A stretch of DNA of 64,000 nt, taken from NCBI RefSeq assembly GCF_036324505.1, contig NC_086366.1:16942927-17006926 (forward strand). The letters are read 5' to 3'. Shown piece after piece: positions 37,160 through 50,700 of this stretch (position 1 is the first letter of the stretch; every line of letters begins with the position of its first letter). A program made the translations under genes and the position numbers. The notes beneath the pieces were generated by a model. It searched no databases. It worked only from the letters and a program-made list of their open reading frames with translations, and had not been told where the DNA came from. This stretch comes from Eleginops maclovinus (taxonomy: Eukaryota > Chordata > Actinopteri > Perciformes > Eleginopidae).

Positions 37160-39644
37160 GTTATTTAACTTTACTCTATTCACCATTTCAAGATGGTGAT
37201 GTATAGCTTATTATAGGGGCAACCTTCATGATGAGGATGTTTTTTTTAAAATCAGACAACCATTAGCAGCAACAAGAAATATTACCTTCTCTTAAACGCT
37301 TAACCTCAATAACTATTTACTGTGAAACAAACCATCTTCTCAGATACAATCCAACATTTGTCAAATTATTGAATAAAGAACTTGTTACAGAGTATCAATA
37401 GGCTGTGGTATTGCTACTATTAAGATCCAAGTATTCCTTCAACCACATTGGCAGTTTTCCTTACAGTCTTAGGTAACCTTATGAATACAGGTTACACAGT
37501 ATATACCATTTCATATTAAAAGTATTAACACAGCTAAAAACTAAAAAGAGAACCTTTGGCAAACCTTTCTTTCAACCCTCTTTGCTTCCATAGTTGATTG
37601 ATGCATGTCCTTAGAGATTGTTAGAGCATTTGATTTATTTTCCATAGTTTTCTGTGAGTGCCAAAGTATCCATGTGTGGGTTTTGTGCTCTCTGTAGTGT
37701 TCTCAAAGACTTTTACAATGGAACCAAAACTGTATAATCCACCAATATGAGCATTGAGGTTGATGACACTGTGTATATTTTGGATTTTGTTTGTTTTGTG
37801 ATATTTATTTATACATGTTTTTTTCAGGACTTTCTGCTAACAGTACCCAATGCAATCTGATGCATTTTATACATTTCATAATCTTTAACCTGTTTGTGTC
37901 CAACCGCCTGCCACCTGCAGAGCAGTGAACGAGGGACTGCTTTCCAACACATTAAGTTTTAAAGAACCAGCATTATCTGGTTTGAGCACAGCTTTTGAGT
38001 TACAAATGTACTAGAGGATTAATCCAATAAAGTACAATGTGAGCACTGACGACGTGATCGAGGTCACTGTGTTTGGTTCATTCGACTGATGACACTCAAG
38101 TGGCTTTCACTCTTCATAGGTGGCTTAAGGAAGCTAAAACCAGTTTGACTTTTTCTGGCCTTTATTATGCTAACTCTGCATGTGAGAGAAGACAATAGCT
38201 CTCCACATGAAAGCTGCCTAATGACATCCTGTAATCCATTTTAAGTAGCAGACAGGGTTGCAACATTTCTCTTATCTAACCTGTTGTGACATTCACCTGC
38301 TGTAACACAAACATACTTTGAGCTTTTTTGTGCCTTTCTGTAAGACATGAAACCGTTGACCGAAACAAACTGAAAAGAGAAAAAAACTAGATGGAGACCA
38401 AGTGAGAATCTGAGGCCGCAGCTGCAGTGTGAAAGGAAATCTTTCAACTGCAGCACAGATGGGCCTCTGGGAGGAGTTATATTCAGAGGAAGCTTCACCT
38501 CAGGCCACTGCCAGACTGCAGGACGACTGCTAAGTGGGGCTGGGTTCGTTTTTTGGGACACAATCATCTCTGGACAGGTTCCTCAAGCAAAGCTGAAACA
38601 AGAGGGAGAGAGGGCAAAAGGTGAAATGTCAGAACAGGGTTATTTGTCAATTAAACATGAATTGAATGATGGTAAATTAATTGCCATCTACTTTGATAAA
38701 TGATTTCAGTAACTGTTCAGAAAAAATGCTGGTTATTGAAACAGGCATGTCGGCATGGACATTCATAAGGGATTTAAACTTATACATTTAAATAGAGTAT
38801 TCAGCAAATATCACGGTTACAGTTTTCTTATGGTTTTTCTATTATGCATTCATTCAATTAGCAGTTTTAGTACATTCATTATTAGTTATCGAGCTTTGAA
38901 AACCTATGGTAGGATCATTTTCGATTACTAAATTATGTTTTAGATTAAATGTATTTCACCGAGATCTGATTCTCCACCAAACTATAATTGTCATGGTCTG
39001 TGAATGAGCTTTAAATAGAATAAGCCTACAGAAGAGGAAACATAATTATCCAGCTTCTATTGTTTTGCTGTTTTCCGAAGGCACAACTTTTACTCCCTGT
39101 GCTTTCAACATACAGTACTGTATGGGTTACATTCTTTAATATAAAAAACATACTTGTGATATTAATATACTGTCGTTTGAGTGTGATCTTTATGAAAACT
39201 ATATACTGTTTATAAAAAGACATGTATCAACACTGTTCTAACAAATGTTACGATATTCAGTTTTCGGATTGGTCCAAACGGTATCACAGACCCTGCGAAT
39301 GACCTCTATGAGTGTTAGTCAGTGTGGGTCTATGTCCTTGTCACATGGTGCAGGTCAATCAAACATTTAAACAGCAGCCGTGAAGCCTGTAGCTAGGATT
39401 ACCAACATCTCTGCTACTTATTAAACTGTGGTGCAGTTTAATCTCCTCTAAATCTGCAGCTATTTTCAGTTTGGAGTGTAGAGAGACTTAATCCCACCTT
39501 CAGTTCAGTTTTTATTAGATTCTGTGGTCACATTTGAGACAAAGAGGGAGAAATTGCTGTTTTCTGGTACTCTCAATAAGAAATCTATGGCCCTGTCACG
39601 TATGTCAGACTGCCATCAACAGCCATAATGCAACATTAGGCTGA

Positions 39645-39650
39645 TTTATT
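39645..39650 (-). terminator. nek8: Possible polyadenylation signal for NEK8
   Basis: TTTATT on the plus strand gives AATAAA on the NEK8 strand, about 270 nt past the stop codon. The sequence just downstream is moderately GU-rich (ATGTTGC, GGCTGTTGATGG). A second AATAAA is at 39511-39516. Neither is clearly stronger. Confidence 0.35.
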
Positions 39651-39920
39651 ACTGTCTGACGTCGATAAAGGTTTTGATCGTATGTAGCATGCCGTGTCTG
39701 GACATGCTTTAAGACTTAATTCCTATCCGAAACAAAGCTATAGGCACGTCTTTAGCCTAAGAGTGTTAGGACTTACAAATGAGTCCTTTCACAATTCTTC
39801 ATAAACATGCATCTCTGTCAACCCTATCAGGAGGCTTGTCTCAAGTTCAGCCTGTCTTTCATCTGGGGATTAGCACTCTCAGTTACATTTCACCACCATC
39901 CCAACATCTCACAGTGTTTG

Positions 39921-41328
39921 TTAACAAAGGCTAATAAGTGAAATATTACGTTTCACTGCCAGCAGGGTGTTGCCATGACAACAAGCCACCGATGTCACCG
40001 TGAATGGGTGACTTTCGTCAAGCTGCACCGCCTTTGGTATCCCAGAATCCTCCTCTTTTCTTCCGAGGCGGCCACGGGCGCCCTTTCCCCAGGTGTACAC
40101 CTCCCCATCTGTGGAGAGTGGGAGGAAAAGGATTGGGTCACTGTTTCTCAGATGTAGTAATCCACACAAATCTTTAGCTGACTGCTTTGTCTCTCATGCA
40201 GCGGGACCATAGTGACTCTATCTGAAGTTAAAGCTGAAAAAAAGGTTTTGTCCAACAAAGAAAAACTACAGGCACTGCTGGATTTCTCCCTGGCGTTTTA
40301 CCGACATACACATCTGTAAACCACATGTTTTAAGAACCAAAGTTTTATTTTTGTATGCATGCTTTTTAGTTTAGCCCATTAGCTAAACACTCTGTATAGG
40401 TTGCATGACTTCCTAGCATTTTCCCAAACCATACCATATTTTCCATGTAACCATTTAACCTTCAGTTCATTACAGTTTGACTTAATTATATATTTGTAGA
40501 AGCTTAAAACGTGTTTCAGTAACGATACTCAGTGATCATTTAATCAGCTCTTTTTCCCTGCAGTTACCCTGTTACAGTATGTGGTCACATAGTTGCTCAC
40601 AGGGATTGTTAGAAATGAGTGACTTTCATTATAATCCTCCTCTTAACACCCCCTGTTGTGTTAATAACTGTGCAATACATATCTGGCTGCTATACTTCTA
40701 TTTTTGTGTATTTTGCAATTGTGTGATTCTTGTATATATGTTTTTTTAGTATCTTGGGTGTAACATTAAGCTGTCTTTGGCTCTTTCTGCTGTAACAATG
40801 CAATGTCCTGTGGGACTATTAAAGGTATTCTGATTCTGATTGTCTTTCCCTCCATAGCAGCTAAACCACAGATATTTGAGAAATGTTGTCTCAACTCAGA
40901 GCTGAGCGTAACCCTGTTATATTTACTTGAGCAACCCCTACACATACATGACTTGAGGGATCAACAATGATGGCCTGAAGTGCTTGTAGGAAACATCAAT
41001 CTAAAGTCAGATGATTAACCGCAAGCATTATAACGCAAAACCATAACATTCATGTTTCCTTTTCTTAAACCATTTGTTCATGCTTATTATTTGTCTTCCG
41101 GGTATAATAACCAACAGCATAGCTTCAGGATGAAACACTTTTATGTTTAAGACTGTTAAGTTTCATTTGTCATGGTTTTTATTGAATCCACCACAAGAAG
41201 AGTTTAAAATCAGTCCTAGCATGCATCATTATCACCGTGCAGTGACAAAAAACACCCCACAGTATTTCCAGATTTTGCTGCGCTATGCGAGTACATTTTG
41301 TGTAAAGGGCCTTTAGAAATAAGACACA

Positions 41329-41362
<34 letters not shown>

Positions 41363-44300
41363 CATTTAGTGTTTATCCTACTCACCAGATCCAATAGCCA
41401 AGGTGAAAGCATCTCCACAAGCGGCCATGGTGATGCCCTGCAGCCCTGGGACCAGGTAAGGAACACGGCTGCTGCGACGGGAGCTGCAGCCCATCTGACC
41501 ATGCTGGTTGCTGCCAAAGGTAAAACACTCACCCCTCTCTGGAAAATGTGGTTGAAAGTGTCTGTATTAAGACTTTGACACAATAAAGGTCTTAGATAGA
41601 GCAAAATATTATAGATCATTAACAATACTCAATAGTTATCTTATTCCAAATTTGTGATTTGATTCATTTTCAAATTAATTGTATTTTACCTGTAACTGCA
41701 ACAGAATGGGCTGTCCCGATGTCAATGTGAACTATCTTCTCACTGTCGAGTGGGGCCGATTGGACATGAGTGTAAGAGTTGACTTCTTCCACCTGATTCG
41801 AGGGATTTGATTCCTCTCCAACTGTTATCTGGTCCAGCCCAAGCTTATTGAACCTGATCACACAGAAACCACAATCAAGGTACTTTTAAAACACAAATCT
41901 AAAATGCATGTTTATCACAGAACCCTTTAACATTGTCTATAACTGTTTCCTTGTCTGCTGCAAGTACCTGCTGAGTCATATAAACAATGCAATTTCTATC
42001 AAGACTTCAAATGAACTCTGTTGTGTTTACTGTCCTACTGATGCACTTCCGGTCCAACACCTTACTGACAAACGGATTATGATGACACAAAAGTGTTTGT
42101 AATTTTAGAAGAATGCTGTCTTACAGGTTGTGCACCAGATAAGTGTCTCTGAGTTTCATATACTTTAATCTATCACCATCACATGCACACAAACAAGTTA
42201 TTTGACCTCTGTTTCACCGCGGATCATTAGCTCAAGTCAGTCACTGAATGTCTACCGAAACTAATGGCCACTGTCTTTTTTTGGATGCGAAAATATATAG
42301 TAATTACCTGTTGCTTCCACAGGCCACAATGCTGTACTGGGTGCTGATAATCATGGAGCAGTCGACTCCACAAATAACCCTCTGGGCCTCAAATTCCACA
42401 GGTAAACACACCTGCCGTGGACAGTTGTGGGAGTCTTGGGTACCTAGCCCGAGGCGACCTTTCACAGAGAGTAGCAGAAATGGCAGAAACCCAACAATCA
42501 AGCTGGAGTTGAAATAATGCTGTCATAAATCAGTACAAACAAACACAAAGTGATGGATAGTTAGATAGATTTTAAAACACACGGTTCATTAACTATATAC
42601 CATTGTCTCCTCTTCCCCAGGCAAATACTTCTCTTTCATTGGTCACAGCGAGTACGTGGGAAGCACCACACAACATCTGAACCAGCTCGTAGCCGAGGAG
42701 GGCCTCAACTATCTTTGGCTGAGCAAAAAAACAGAGACAAAAGATATGTCATCATTGTCGTGTTTTAATCACAAATCTAAAGCAACATGTCTTCCTGGTT
42801 ACCCAGTGTAAGTATACAATTTATCATACAAATGCAACATTCAATTCATGCCAGGGACCTCTGTTGCATGTCTCATGAGTCTCCTTCTTGTTTTCTGCCA
42901 ACCTCTCCAGTCATTACTATCAACTGTCCAATCATTTTTTAATTTTTCATAATTCTCTTAAATATTTTGACAGGAAATGCACATGAAAGCATTAGTGATG
43001 AGTAATTTGCTTCATAGGCACATAGAGTATAAATCACACAGGCGCAACTTTTACAAATGTACGTACAGCAAAAACGCTAATTGTTTTTAAATACCAAAGA
43101 TGTCGATGTTTTAAATTGAATGGGATTTAGATGGTGGTGTGACATTGAATTACATACTGTATATCTCAAAGCACTGTAAGTGCTGACAACTTCTGTTGAC
43201 ATAGTGTGAATACAAATCCAAGGAATAAACTCAGTTGCCAGTTTATAAGGTACACAAGCTTAAACAAATCTACCAGTCTCATACAGTCATTGTTTTAATA
43301 CCATGTAAGGACTTTAATGTTTTTGTTGAAACTGTTTTAGAGATACAATGATTCAGCTTTGTGATAATCTTGAAGGTTAAAGATTGCGGTGCTGTTTAAA
43401 TGCATGGCATTTCACTAAGAGTTGTTTCTAATATTTAGCAAAATTGATATAAACAAGGTGAACACAAAATGAGAAACTATAGTAGAACTCATTGCAGTGC
43501 TGTTGTAATAGACTGTATTACTTTAAATGGGTGTATCTAAAAACTGTCGACTAAGTGTACATTTAATCTACGTATTTCCCTTTGAATGGTGGACATGTAC
43601 CTGTGTTACATCATTGAAGTTTCCGTGTCCCAGACAGCCATTGCTCCCACTTCCAAATGTCATGATAATGCCCCTGTCTGCAAATTGAAAATAAAAAGAA
43701 GGGATTAAAGACACGATGACCACATGACTGTAGGTGTATTCTTATGTACACCAACACAACGCTTCTAATCCTCATCTAGGAAACGCTAATCTGCATCTCT
43801 ACAGTGAAAAGTGATGAAAGAGAGGGAAGGGTCTTTAATCCCGTGTTATCTGTTTCACATTACTGGGCAGACAGCCCCCTAAAGCACACTGACTGACAGA
43901 GCACACCAGTTTAATCTCAAGCTAAAATGCTTCCAAACTGCTAGGCAAGCAGAGAGGTTATATTACAAGTGGACCCACACTATCTGATCAAGTCTGGAAA
44001 ATGAGCTGACTGTATCCTTTTATTTGTTCGTTTGTATGCTGCCTCAGAGTTTTTACGGCCATGTAGTGCAGCTTGTGAGGAAGGGAAACAGAGAATAAAC
44101 ATTGATTTCCTTTAAAAGACCTCCTTGTTCATCTCTGACGGTTATAAAAAGTCGAACAGACCACCAACCTGTCATGCAGGTGGTAAAAAGATCGCCACAG
44201 GACACAGACTTGATGGTGACTCCAGACTGACCCTCAAGGAAACGTGAAATGAACTGAGGCTGCATCTGCTCCACCACACCGGGCAGACTGGCCTCACCAG

Positions 44301-47300
44301 AACCCACTGATGGAGCCTGTGTCAATAAATTGTTATTAGTCCTAATGGAGGGAAAAAAGTGAGGATGTGACTGTTTCCTGGAAAACATAAACATGTACGC
44401 CAACAGAAACCCTCAATACGTCATGTTTAACACTTTCCAGCAGTTGCTGTTTATGTTAAGTACTGATATTTTCGAGCATGTCTTGATTTAACTACATAAA
44501 ATCCAATGCAAAAACATGCATTTTGCTGGTGACTGCTTTCACTGAAGCAACTGCTGGTGTAGAACTTTTATCTCTGCCTTTTTACCAATATATACAACAT
44601 TGTACATCAACAGGTTGACCCAGGAGTGCAGCTGTAACTTGATAGTGAGCTGTAAGAGAAGCTTTGTATGAACCTTAAAAAATATAAAACATGTACGGGT
44701 TTACACAGACCTCCCATGTAATCAGACGGCCAGACTTGGTCACCCCCATCCTCTGAGTGCGGCCCAGAGACACTTGAAGCACCTCAGTGTTGAGCATCGG
44801 CAGTCGGAGCGGTGCTGAGATTCCACTTCCCCATGTGTACACTGCCGACAGTGGGAGAGAATGAACCTTCCCTGATCCTAAACCCACTGATCCATCTGTT
44901 AGAAACAACAATTAAGTGTGTAATTAAAGTTCTATTTTCAACCTGGTACAGCTAGTTCTGTCGTCAAATATGGTGTTGTGTGTCTGACCTCTGGACCTGT
45001 TGGTAGGGACTCTGCCTCCTTGTCTACTCTGAGGACCAGTTTGCATATTAGACAGCGGTTTTTCAATCCTGGAACATAGAAGAACAAAGAACTATTATAA
45101 CATAAAACACAGAATATATGAAATCTTAGTCTAAAATCATGTGTGTTAAAATTACCGTCGCATTTTGACGTTGCCAATATCCGTGTAGAGATTAAGCAGG
45201 GGCCTGATGCATACAGGAAGAGCCATTATTTCATTAAGTTGGGGCCGTTTGGATGGATCCAGATTGAGCATGTGGAGGATGAGCTGTCGCAACTCTGGAC
45301 TGTACCGGTCTGAAGTTGGAGCAAATGTTCCACTCATGATCTTTAGGACGAGGGCGGGTAGATTCTGAAAGATATATAAAATATTTATATACAAAAATAT
45401 CAGTACTTAACACAAAAATTACATAATTCACTGTAAAATTCTTGCAGAATGAATAAGATGTTCTCTTCAGTAGCCCACTTTGCAGCTGGTAGTGGATAGA
45501 CTTCAAACCAACACAAACTAAGCACGACTTGAATCACCACATCCTAGAAAGCAAGGAAGTTTAGTAAATATGCTTACAGCAGCCTCAAAGGCTCTCTTGA
45601 GGCTCGCAAGCTCATAGAGCACACAGCCCAAGGCCCAGATGTCACTCTTCTGGTTATAGGGCTTCCCTTCACACAACTCTGGGGAGATGTAGCATGGAGT
45701 CCCAACAACCTGCAAGTAAAAAGAAGGGCATTGATTTGTGCAAACACAGTTCAGCTTCAACACATCAGGATATGTGTGTTGCTGAAGTAATTACACTCAC
45801 AAATCAATGGCACATCAGCTCACCGTATAAGCTTTGCTCTTGCTGACAAGGATTTTGGAGATGCCAAAGTCACCAATTTTGACGATCATCTGGTGCTTGT
45901 CAAGAAGAATATTCTGCGTCTTAAGGTCTCTGTGCAAGATCAGTTTGTTATGGACGTGGTACAGGGCAAGTAAGATCTGCACAAAGAAGTGAAGGATAGT
46001 GTCCTCATCCAGCAGGGAGTTACAACGCTTCTGAATGTAATCCGCCAGGGTTCCACCTGCGTGAAGAATACTATGACATAATGAACAATAAAGATGACTT
46101 AAGTTCATGAACCATAACTCAATCATTCCAAGGTAATAAAAGGACATTCAATCCAAAAGGTTGAAATGACAATATATCCTAGACTTGTCTCAAACAGACT
46201 AAATGACACATATTTTTACTTAAAACAAGGACAGAGAAAACTTTGTAGAAAGGTTATAAAAATAGAAACAGACAGATAAAAGATAATGGCATCATGGGAA
46301 GGAGAAAAAGTATGGCGCCCTACAGCAATAAACCATGGGAAAATTACACCATTTGTCAATGAACAAAAGGGGGATCATGTAATAAGATATAACCGTAAGC
46401 TTACCTGGTGCATACTCCATAGCTATCATTAGGGCTTTGTCTTCTAAGAAATTCTCATAGTACTCTATGATATTTGGATGGTTGAGCAGTTTAAGGACTT
46501 GACACTCGTTCTGAGCCGACAGACGTTCGTCTCGTGACATTTGCTCCACTGGGATTTCCTTCAGGATGACAAATGCTCCGTCACCGCGCCTGCGGCACAG
46601 GTGAACGATACTGACGGAAGCAATGTGAAAATAAATTAAATGTATATTTTGTTTAATAAACAATATCACAGTTGTGATAGTGAAAATAGGAATTGGCGGT
46701 AGTTTTGTTTTCGAAGCAGGCATACTGTATGATGTGAGGAAAAAAGGAATTTTAATAAAGGTTGATGAATGTGACACTCAAACGCTGTTGTAAAATGACC
46801 TGTGTACTTTACTTATGTTTACCAATTTGAACTATATAAAAAACTCAAATGAATTCTGAACTGTGGTATTTTTTTTCATGTTGTGTCAACCAACAATTAC
46901 ATATGCCAATTGTTTAGTGGTTCGCTTTAAAAGAGGAAAAACAACAGACTGAAAGGAATGGATGAAGAAGTAAGGGTGGGGGGAACGTGGGTATTTTTCT
47001 ACAGCCAATTAATTAGTAAACATACAAAAATATATATATGTTTGCAGTGAGTGAATAAACAGAATAAACAGAAATATGGCTCACAAATGTCTTTCATGCT
47101 CATTCAAACTCATATTGTGTGTACCTTATGAGTGTTGTGTGTAGAAATGTTATCAACAAAATAATTGGTATACTTTTAAGTGACTATGAAGAGTAGTCTG
47201 TTAATTGTTAGGATGATTCTAGTGACGTTACAGTATGTTTGATGCATTTTTCCAGCAACTTACTGTCTTGATATAACAACATTGTCTTTCAAATGTAAAG

Positions 47301-47734
47301 CATATTAACTCATTTCAAAGTGTATTGTGCAATGCCAAAACTGGGAGCAACTAACCAAAAATAAGATAACTAGCTAGCCTCCACAAACGCTAGGCCAAAA
47401 CAGACTACAAAGTTTGAAGCCCAGGATAACTTTAGCAGTAGGTTACATCACACAGCTAGCTTTAATCCACCTTTTAACTACCCTCCAGTAGATTTGTTTT
47501 TAAGGTAATCGCTGGCTTTCTAGACATCTTCTGAGGGCGGTGCACATTCGACGGATTCCGTTACATTTCTTAGGATAAACCAAGTTCTAGCTTTATGAAT
47601 GACAACAGAGTATTTTGTAACATACAGTTGGAATAAGAGACGTGTGTAACATAAAAGTTCCAAAGTTTAAATAAACTCAGACTTTACCCGAAAGCTCCCC
47701 TCCCGACAACTTTGATTTTCTCATACTTCTCCAT
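39921..47734 (-). CDS. nek8: NEK8, NIMA-related ciliary protein kinase with RCC1 repeats (full CDS, 14 coding exons)
   Basis: CDS is complement(join(39921..40108, 41386..41538, 41690..41853, 42308..42458, 42601..42718, 43601..43677, 44169..44316, 44711..44895, 44989..45068, 45156..45364, 45578..45709, 45824..46056, 46405..46610, 47688..47734)), 696 aa plus TAA; human NEK8 is 692. Phases agree at all 13 introns. The N-terminal kinase domain (about 4-258) shows the glycine loop GRGAFG, lysine K33, HRDLKTQN with D128, DFGISK near 147 and the GTPCYISPE activation segment, so all catalytic residues are present. A variable linker (about 275-315) leads into RCC1-type repeats ([42 protein letters not shown]) that fill the C-terminal half. 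NEK8 acts in the inversin compartment of cilia with ANKS6, INVS and NPHP3; loss in fish and mammals gives cystic kidney and laterality defects. The last ten residues ([10 protein letters not shown]) do not resemble human. Confidence 0.97.
40640..40845 (+). repeat. L2-like LINE 3' end
   Basis: CTGCTGTAACAATGCAATGTCC, TGTGGGACTATTAAAGGTA and the tail TTCTGATTCTGATTG are typical of fish L2-clade 3' ends. Antisense to NEK8 and without coding remnant. Confidence 0.7.
41331..41360. repeat. AT dinucleotide microsatellite
   Basis: Fifteen AT units, starting 25 nt past the donor of NEK8 coding exon 13. Confidence 0.98.
42719..43600. other. nek8: NEK8 intron 9
   Basis: AT-rich, no recognised element. 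Confidence 0.8.
46611..47687. other. nek8: NEK8 intron 1
   Basis: AT-rich, no recognised element. Confidence 0.8.
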
Positions 47735-50700
47735 CGCTGATCCAGAACGTTTCCGCCGTCTCCAGGCAACCCGTCCCTGCCACAGCAAGCGGCGAGGGAC
47801 AAAAATGATGAGAGTAGAAATGATTATCCAAAATAAATGCCACACTGAAAGAGATGGGCTGACAGAAGTAACAGCGAATACAACTGTAGGTAGCGCGTAT
47901 TATAAAACATGCTTTTCTGACAGGGGAATATAACTTAGAGACAGATAAAGAGATCAAACCAGCCATGCTGAACATTGCGAATCCAAAAGAGTGCGCTTTG
48001 CAAAACAAAATATAAATATAAGGTTAAAATATTTGTTCATGCCAGGCTGCAGAAAAAAAACAGTATAGTACTGTAGTTGTTTGTTAAAAAGCATAGGTTC
48101 TGCTAACATTGCTGATACCTCTGTTCACAACTTTCATTAAGTCATGCCAGTGTGGCAGATTTTTTTCCATACACAACACACTGAAACTGCAGCAGCTAAA
48201 TGGAAATTAACAATCCTCATTTACACAGGTCCTACAACAAGTAGGAATCTCTGCTTTGAACAACTTGCAGATTAAATAGTCCTTTATTTGTGTCCCCATC
48301 TTCCTCACTAGATGTATAATTGTTTAAGGGGTTTAATTACTGAACTGAACGGTATTTACTCATGTAATTGTTTGTTTAGCTTTAAGTAGGATCTAAATGT
48401 TTCCATGCTCATCAGAAGATTTATTATTTTGCAGCTGCATTGAACAATGAACAAAGTAATAGTTTGAAATCTGGCCGATATGTTTTTGTCATGATAAACA
48501 ACCAAAATCTCCTTTCTAAAAAGTATCTTTGTATTTTAGGGTTTAAACTGCTTTGTTAGTATAGATTTTTTGTGGTTCCACAATCAATATCACTTCAAAA
48601 TTGTTAGGAAACTGAAGTGAAATCTGGAATGACGACAGTGAAGCGGAGGAGATTAGTGTAGTGTCTTGAGCATTGACTTCAGATACTGTAGTCTTACACC
48701 CAGACGCCTGGTGATTACAAAGGGCCTTCCCTTGTCTGAGATAAGCAGGAAGAGGGCTGCATGAGCACTGTTTCCCCTCTGAAGTGACGATGGGGATAAT
48801 AAATGCTTTGTGCTGTGACAAAGCATGCTCTGTGTTGTGCTGAAGCACATACCTCCACTATTATCATCAATCTGAAATAATGATATATCACCACAAACAG
48901 TGATTTTCATGTAATTGAACCTTTTCTCTCAGTTTGCAGCTTTCTAAATTAAGCTGAATGGAGGGAAGATGGTTAGGCTTATGAAAGAAAAGTTGGCTGT
49001 TTCTCAGGGATATAATATCTCAACAATGGAGCACCTAAAGAGTCTTGCAGTATATGTGGCACTCCTCAGACCCGCTCAGTGACATATTTGTCCTTGTGCT
49101 GCTGTCTTCTGTCAGCTGAAGATTCATCTAAAGACTTGACAGTCAGTGATCAGGAATGCACTGTGTGGGATAGTGAAACTGATGCTAAACCCCAGGTATG
49201 GTACCATTCATCTTTCAGTATTTCTCATTACTTGACAGGAAGTTGAGGTTTTTTCATCACAATGAAGCTTTAACCTCTCTTTCGTATTCAATGTCCTTCA
49301 CCCTGATTTTGTTGGTGCTTTGCCCCTAATAAAGTTTCTCCCTTGCTACAGCAGAAAACTGTGGTTTAACTCCCTCAAATCTATTTTTGTTTTGCTCATA
49401 GTTTCTCTTTTGCAGGTTTGCAGTCTCTACAGTAGCTGTTTCTCACATCCCTCGGAATAAAGAAAAATCACCCCAAGATCAATATGGTGCTGTGCTGTTT
49501 GAGGTTAAAGGTTCTGTAACTCATCACATGACATAGGCAGACCTACTGAACAGCTCATCAGATGTATGTGGCCTAAGTTCTACAACAACAGCAAGAGTCC
49601 CATTTGAATCCTAAATTATATTAGAAATTGTGATTTGTTTAATTTAAAATCTAAAGTTGTTAGTAACTACACATTTCAAGTAGCAATGGGGAGGCAACCA
49701 GGAAACACAAAAAATAAGGTGTCCTGTTACAGGGCCGTGTACTCAACTAAGTAGATTAGTTCATGTTTCATGCTTCCATTTTTATACTTGGAACAATATA
49801 CCTATTTATCAGACAAATTCTCTCTTTATCTTTTGTTTCTTTCTACGCCATGTACATTGTGTGTCTAGTTAAGGCTACCTTCATAGCTTTATTAGCACAG
49901 GGTCTCAAGATATCAACATCAACCCCACCCAAGAGAGCTGATGGAGACTGATGCCCCCAAGTGGTTTCATGAAGAACTTAGAATCACTGCTGAAAACTGT
50001 ATCAGTTAGTATGAAATGTTTGTTCTTCACGTGAGGATTTGCTGTCACCTAGTGGGAATTATATATTTTAGTTTACATTCTATGATATCATTTGAAATAG
50101 ATTAATGTCACATAAACATTGCACTTTATTTGACAGTATGGATGGAGCAGACCTAGGAGAAACAGAGAGAGGGGGTTGTGTGCTGAAAAGAAGTGCTTGT
50201 AATAATTTTACTTGAATAAATACAAAGGTATAAGGATAATAATACAGTCAAAGTATGAAAATATATTTATTACTTTCTTATTCTGCAGAATGACCCATTT
50301 TAGAATAATACATATCAACCCGAAACTAAAACCAAATGTATGGAGAATATTATTCATTTAAAATAACATAAATATTAACAATTTGTATCAAAAAATTGCT
50401 TAAACCACAAATGCAGCTACCATAACATTAATAAAGTCATTTAGGCAGGGTGGAAATGCTGTGAGTGAAATGCAACAAAGACGTGAATTGCACTTCCAAG
50501 TTGATTTCATTCAATGTCTTGGTCTCTCAATGCTTTTGATTTAGGGAAAGTATTTTAATGAATAATTGCAACTTGTGAGCAAATAACAATTAACTTCAGA
50601 ATAAAGACAAAAATGAATGTAAATAAAGATCAAAACAATAAAGCAGGAAGTCAAATATAAAACAAAAATATGATAAGGATTAAATAAATGAATCAGTTTG

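Larger units (their letters stand above)
36301..39644. other. Intergenic region between TRAF4 and NEK8
   Basis: No gene recognised. Holds a CTCF-type motif at 36702-36716 and a TAA-type microsatellite at 37122-37159. A 108-codon minus-strand frame at 38241-38567 has no recognisable family. Confidence 0.6.
40109..41385. other. nek8: NEK8 last intron
   Basis: Holds an L2-like LINE 3' tail at 40640-40845 and an AT microsatellite at 41331-41360. Confidence 0.85.

Noticed and set aside
38241..38567. 108-codon minus-strand frame between TRAF4 and NEK8
   Set aside because: No recognisable domain, no clear splice partners, and no composition different from the flanks.
41179..41625. 148-codon minus-strand frame
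   Set aside because: Wrong-frame reading of NEK8 coding exon 13 extended through the AT repeat.
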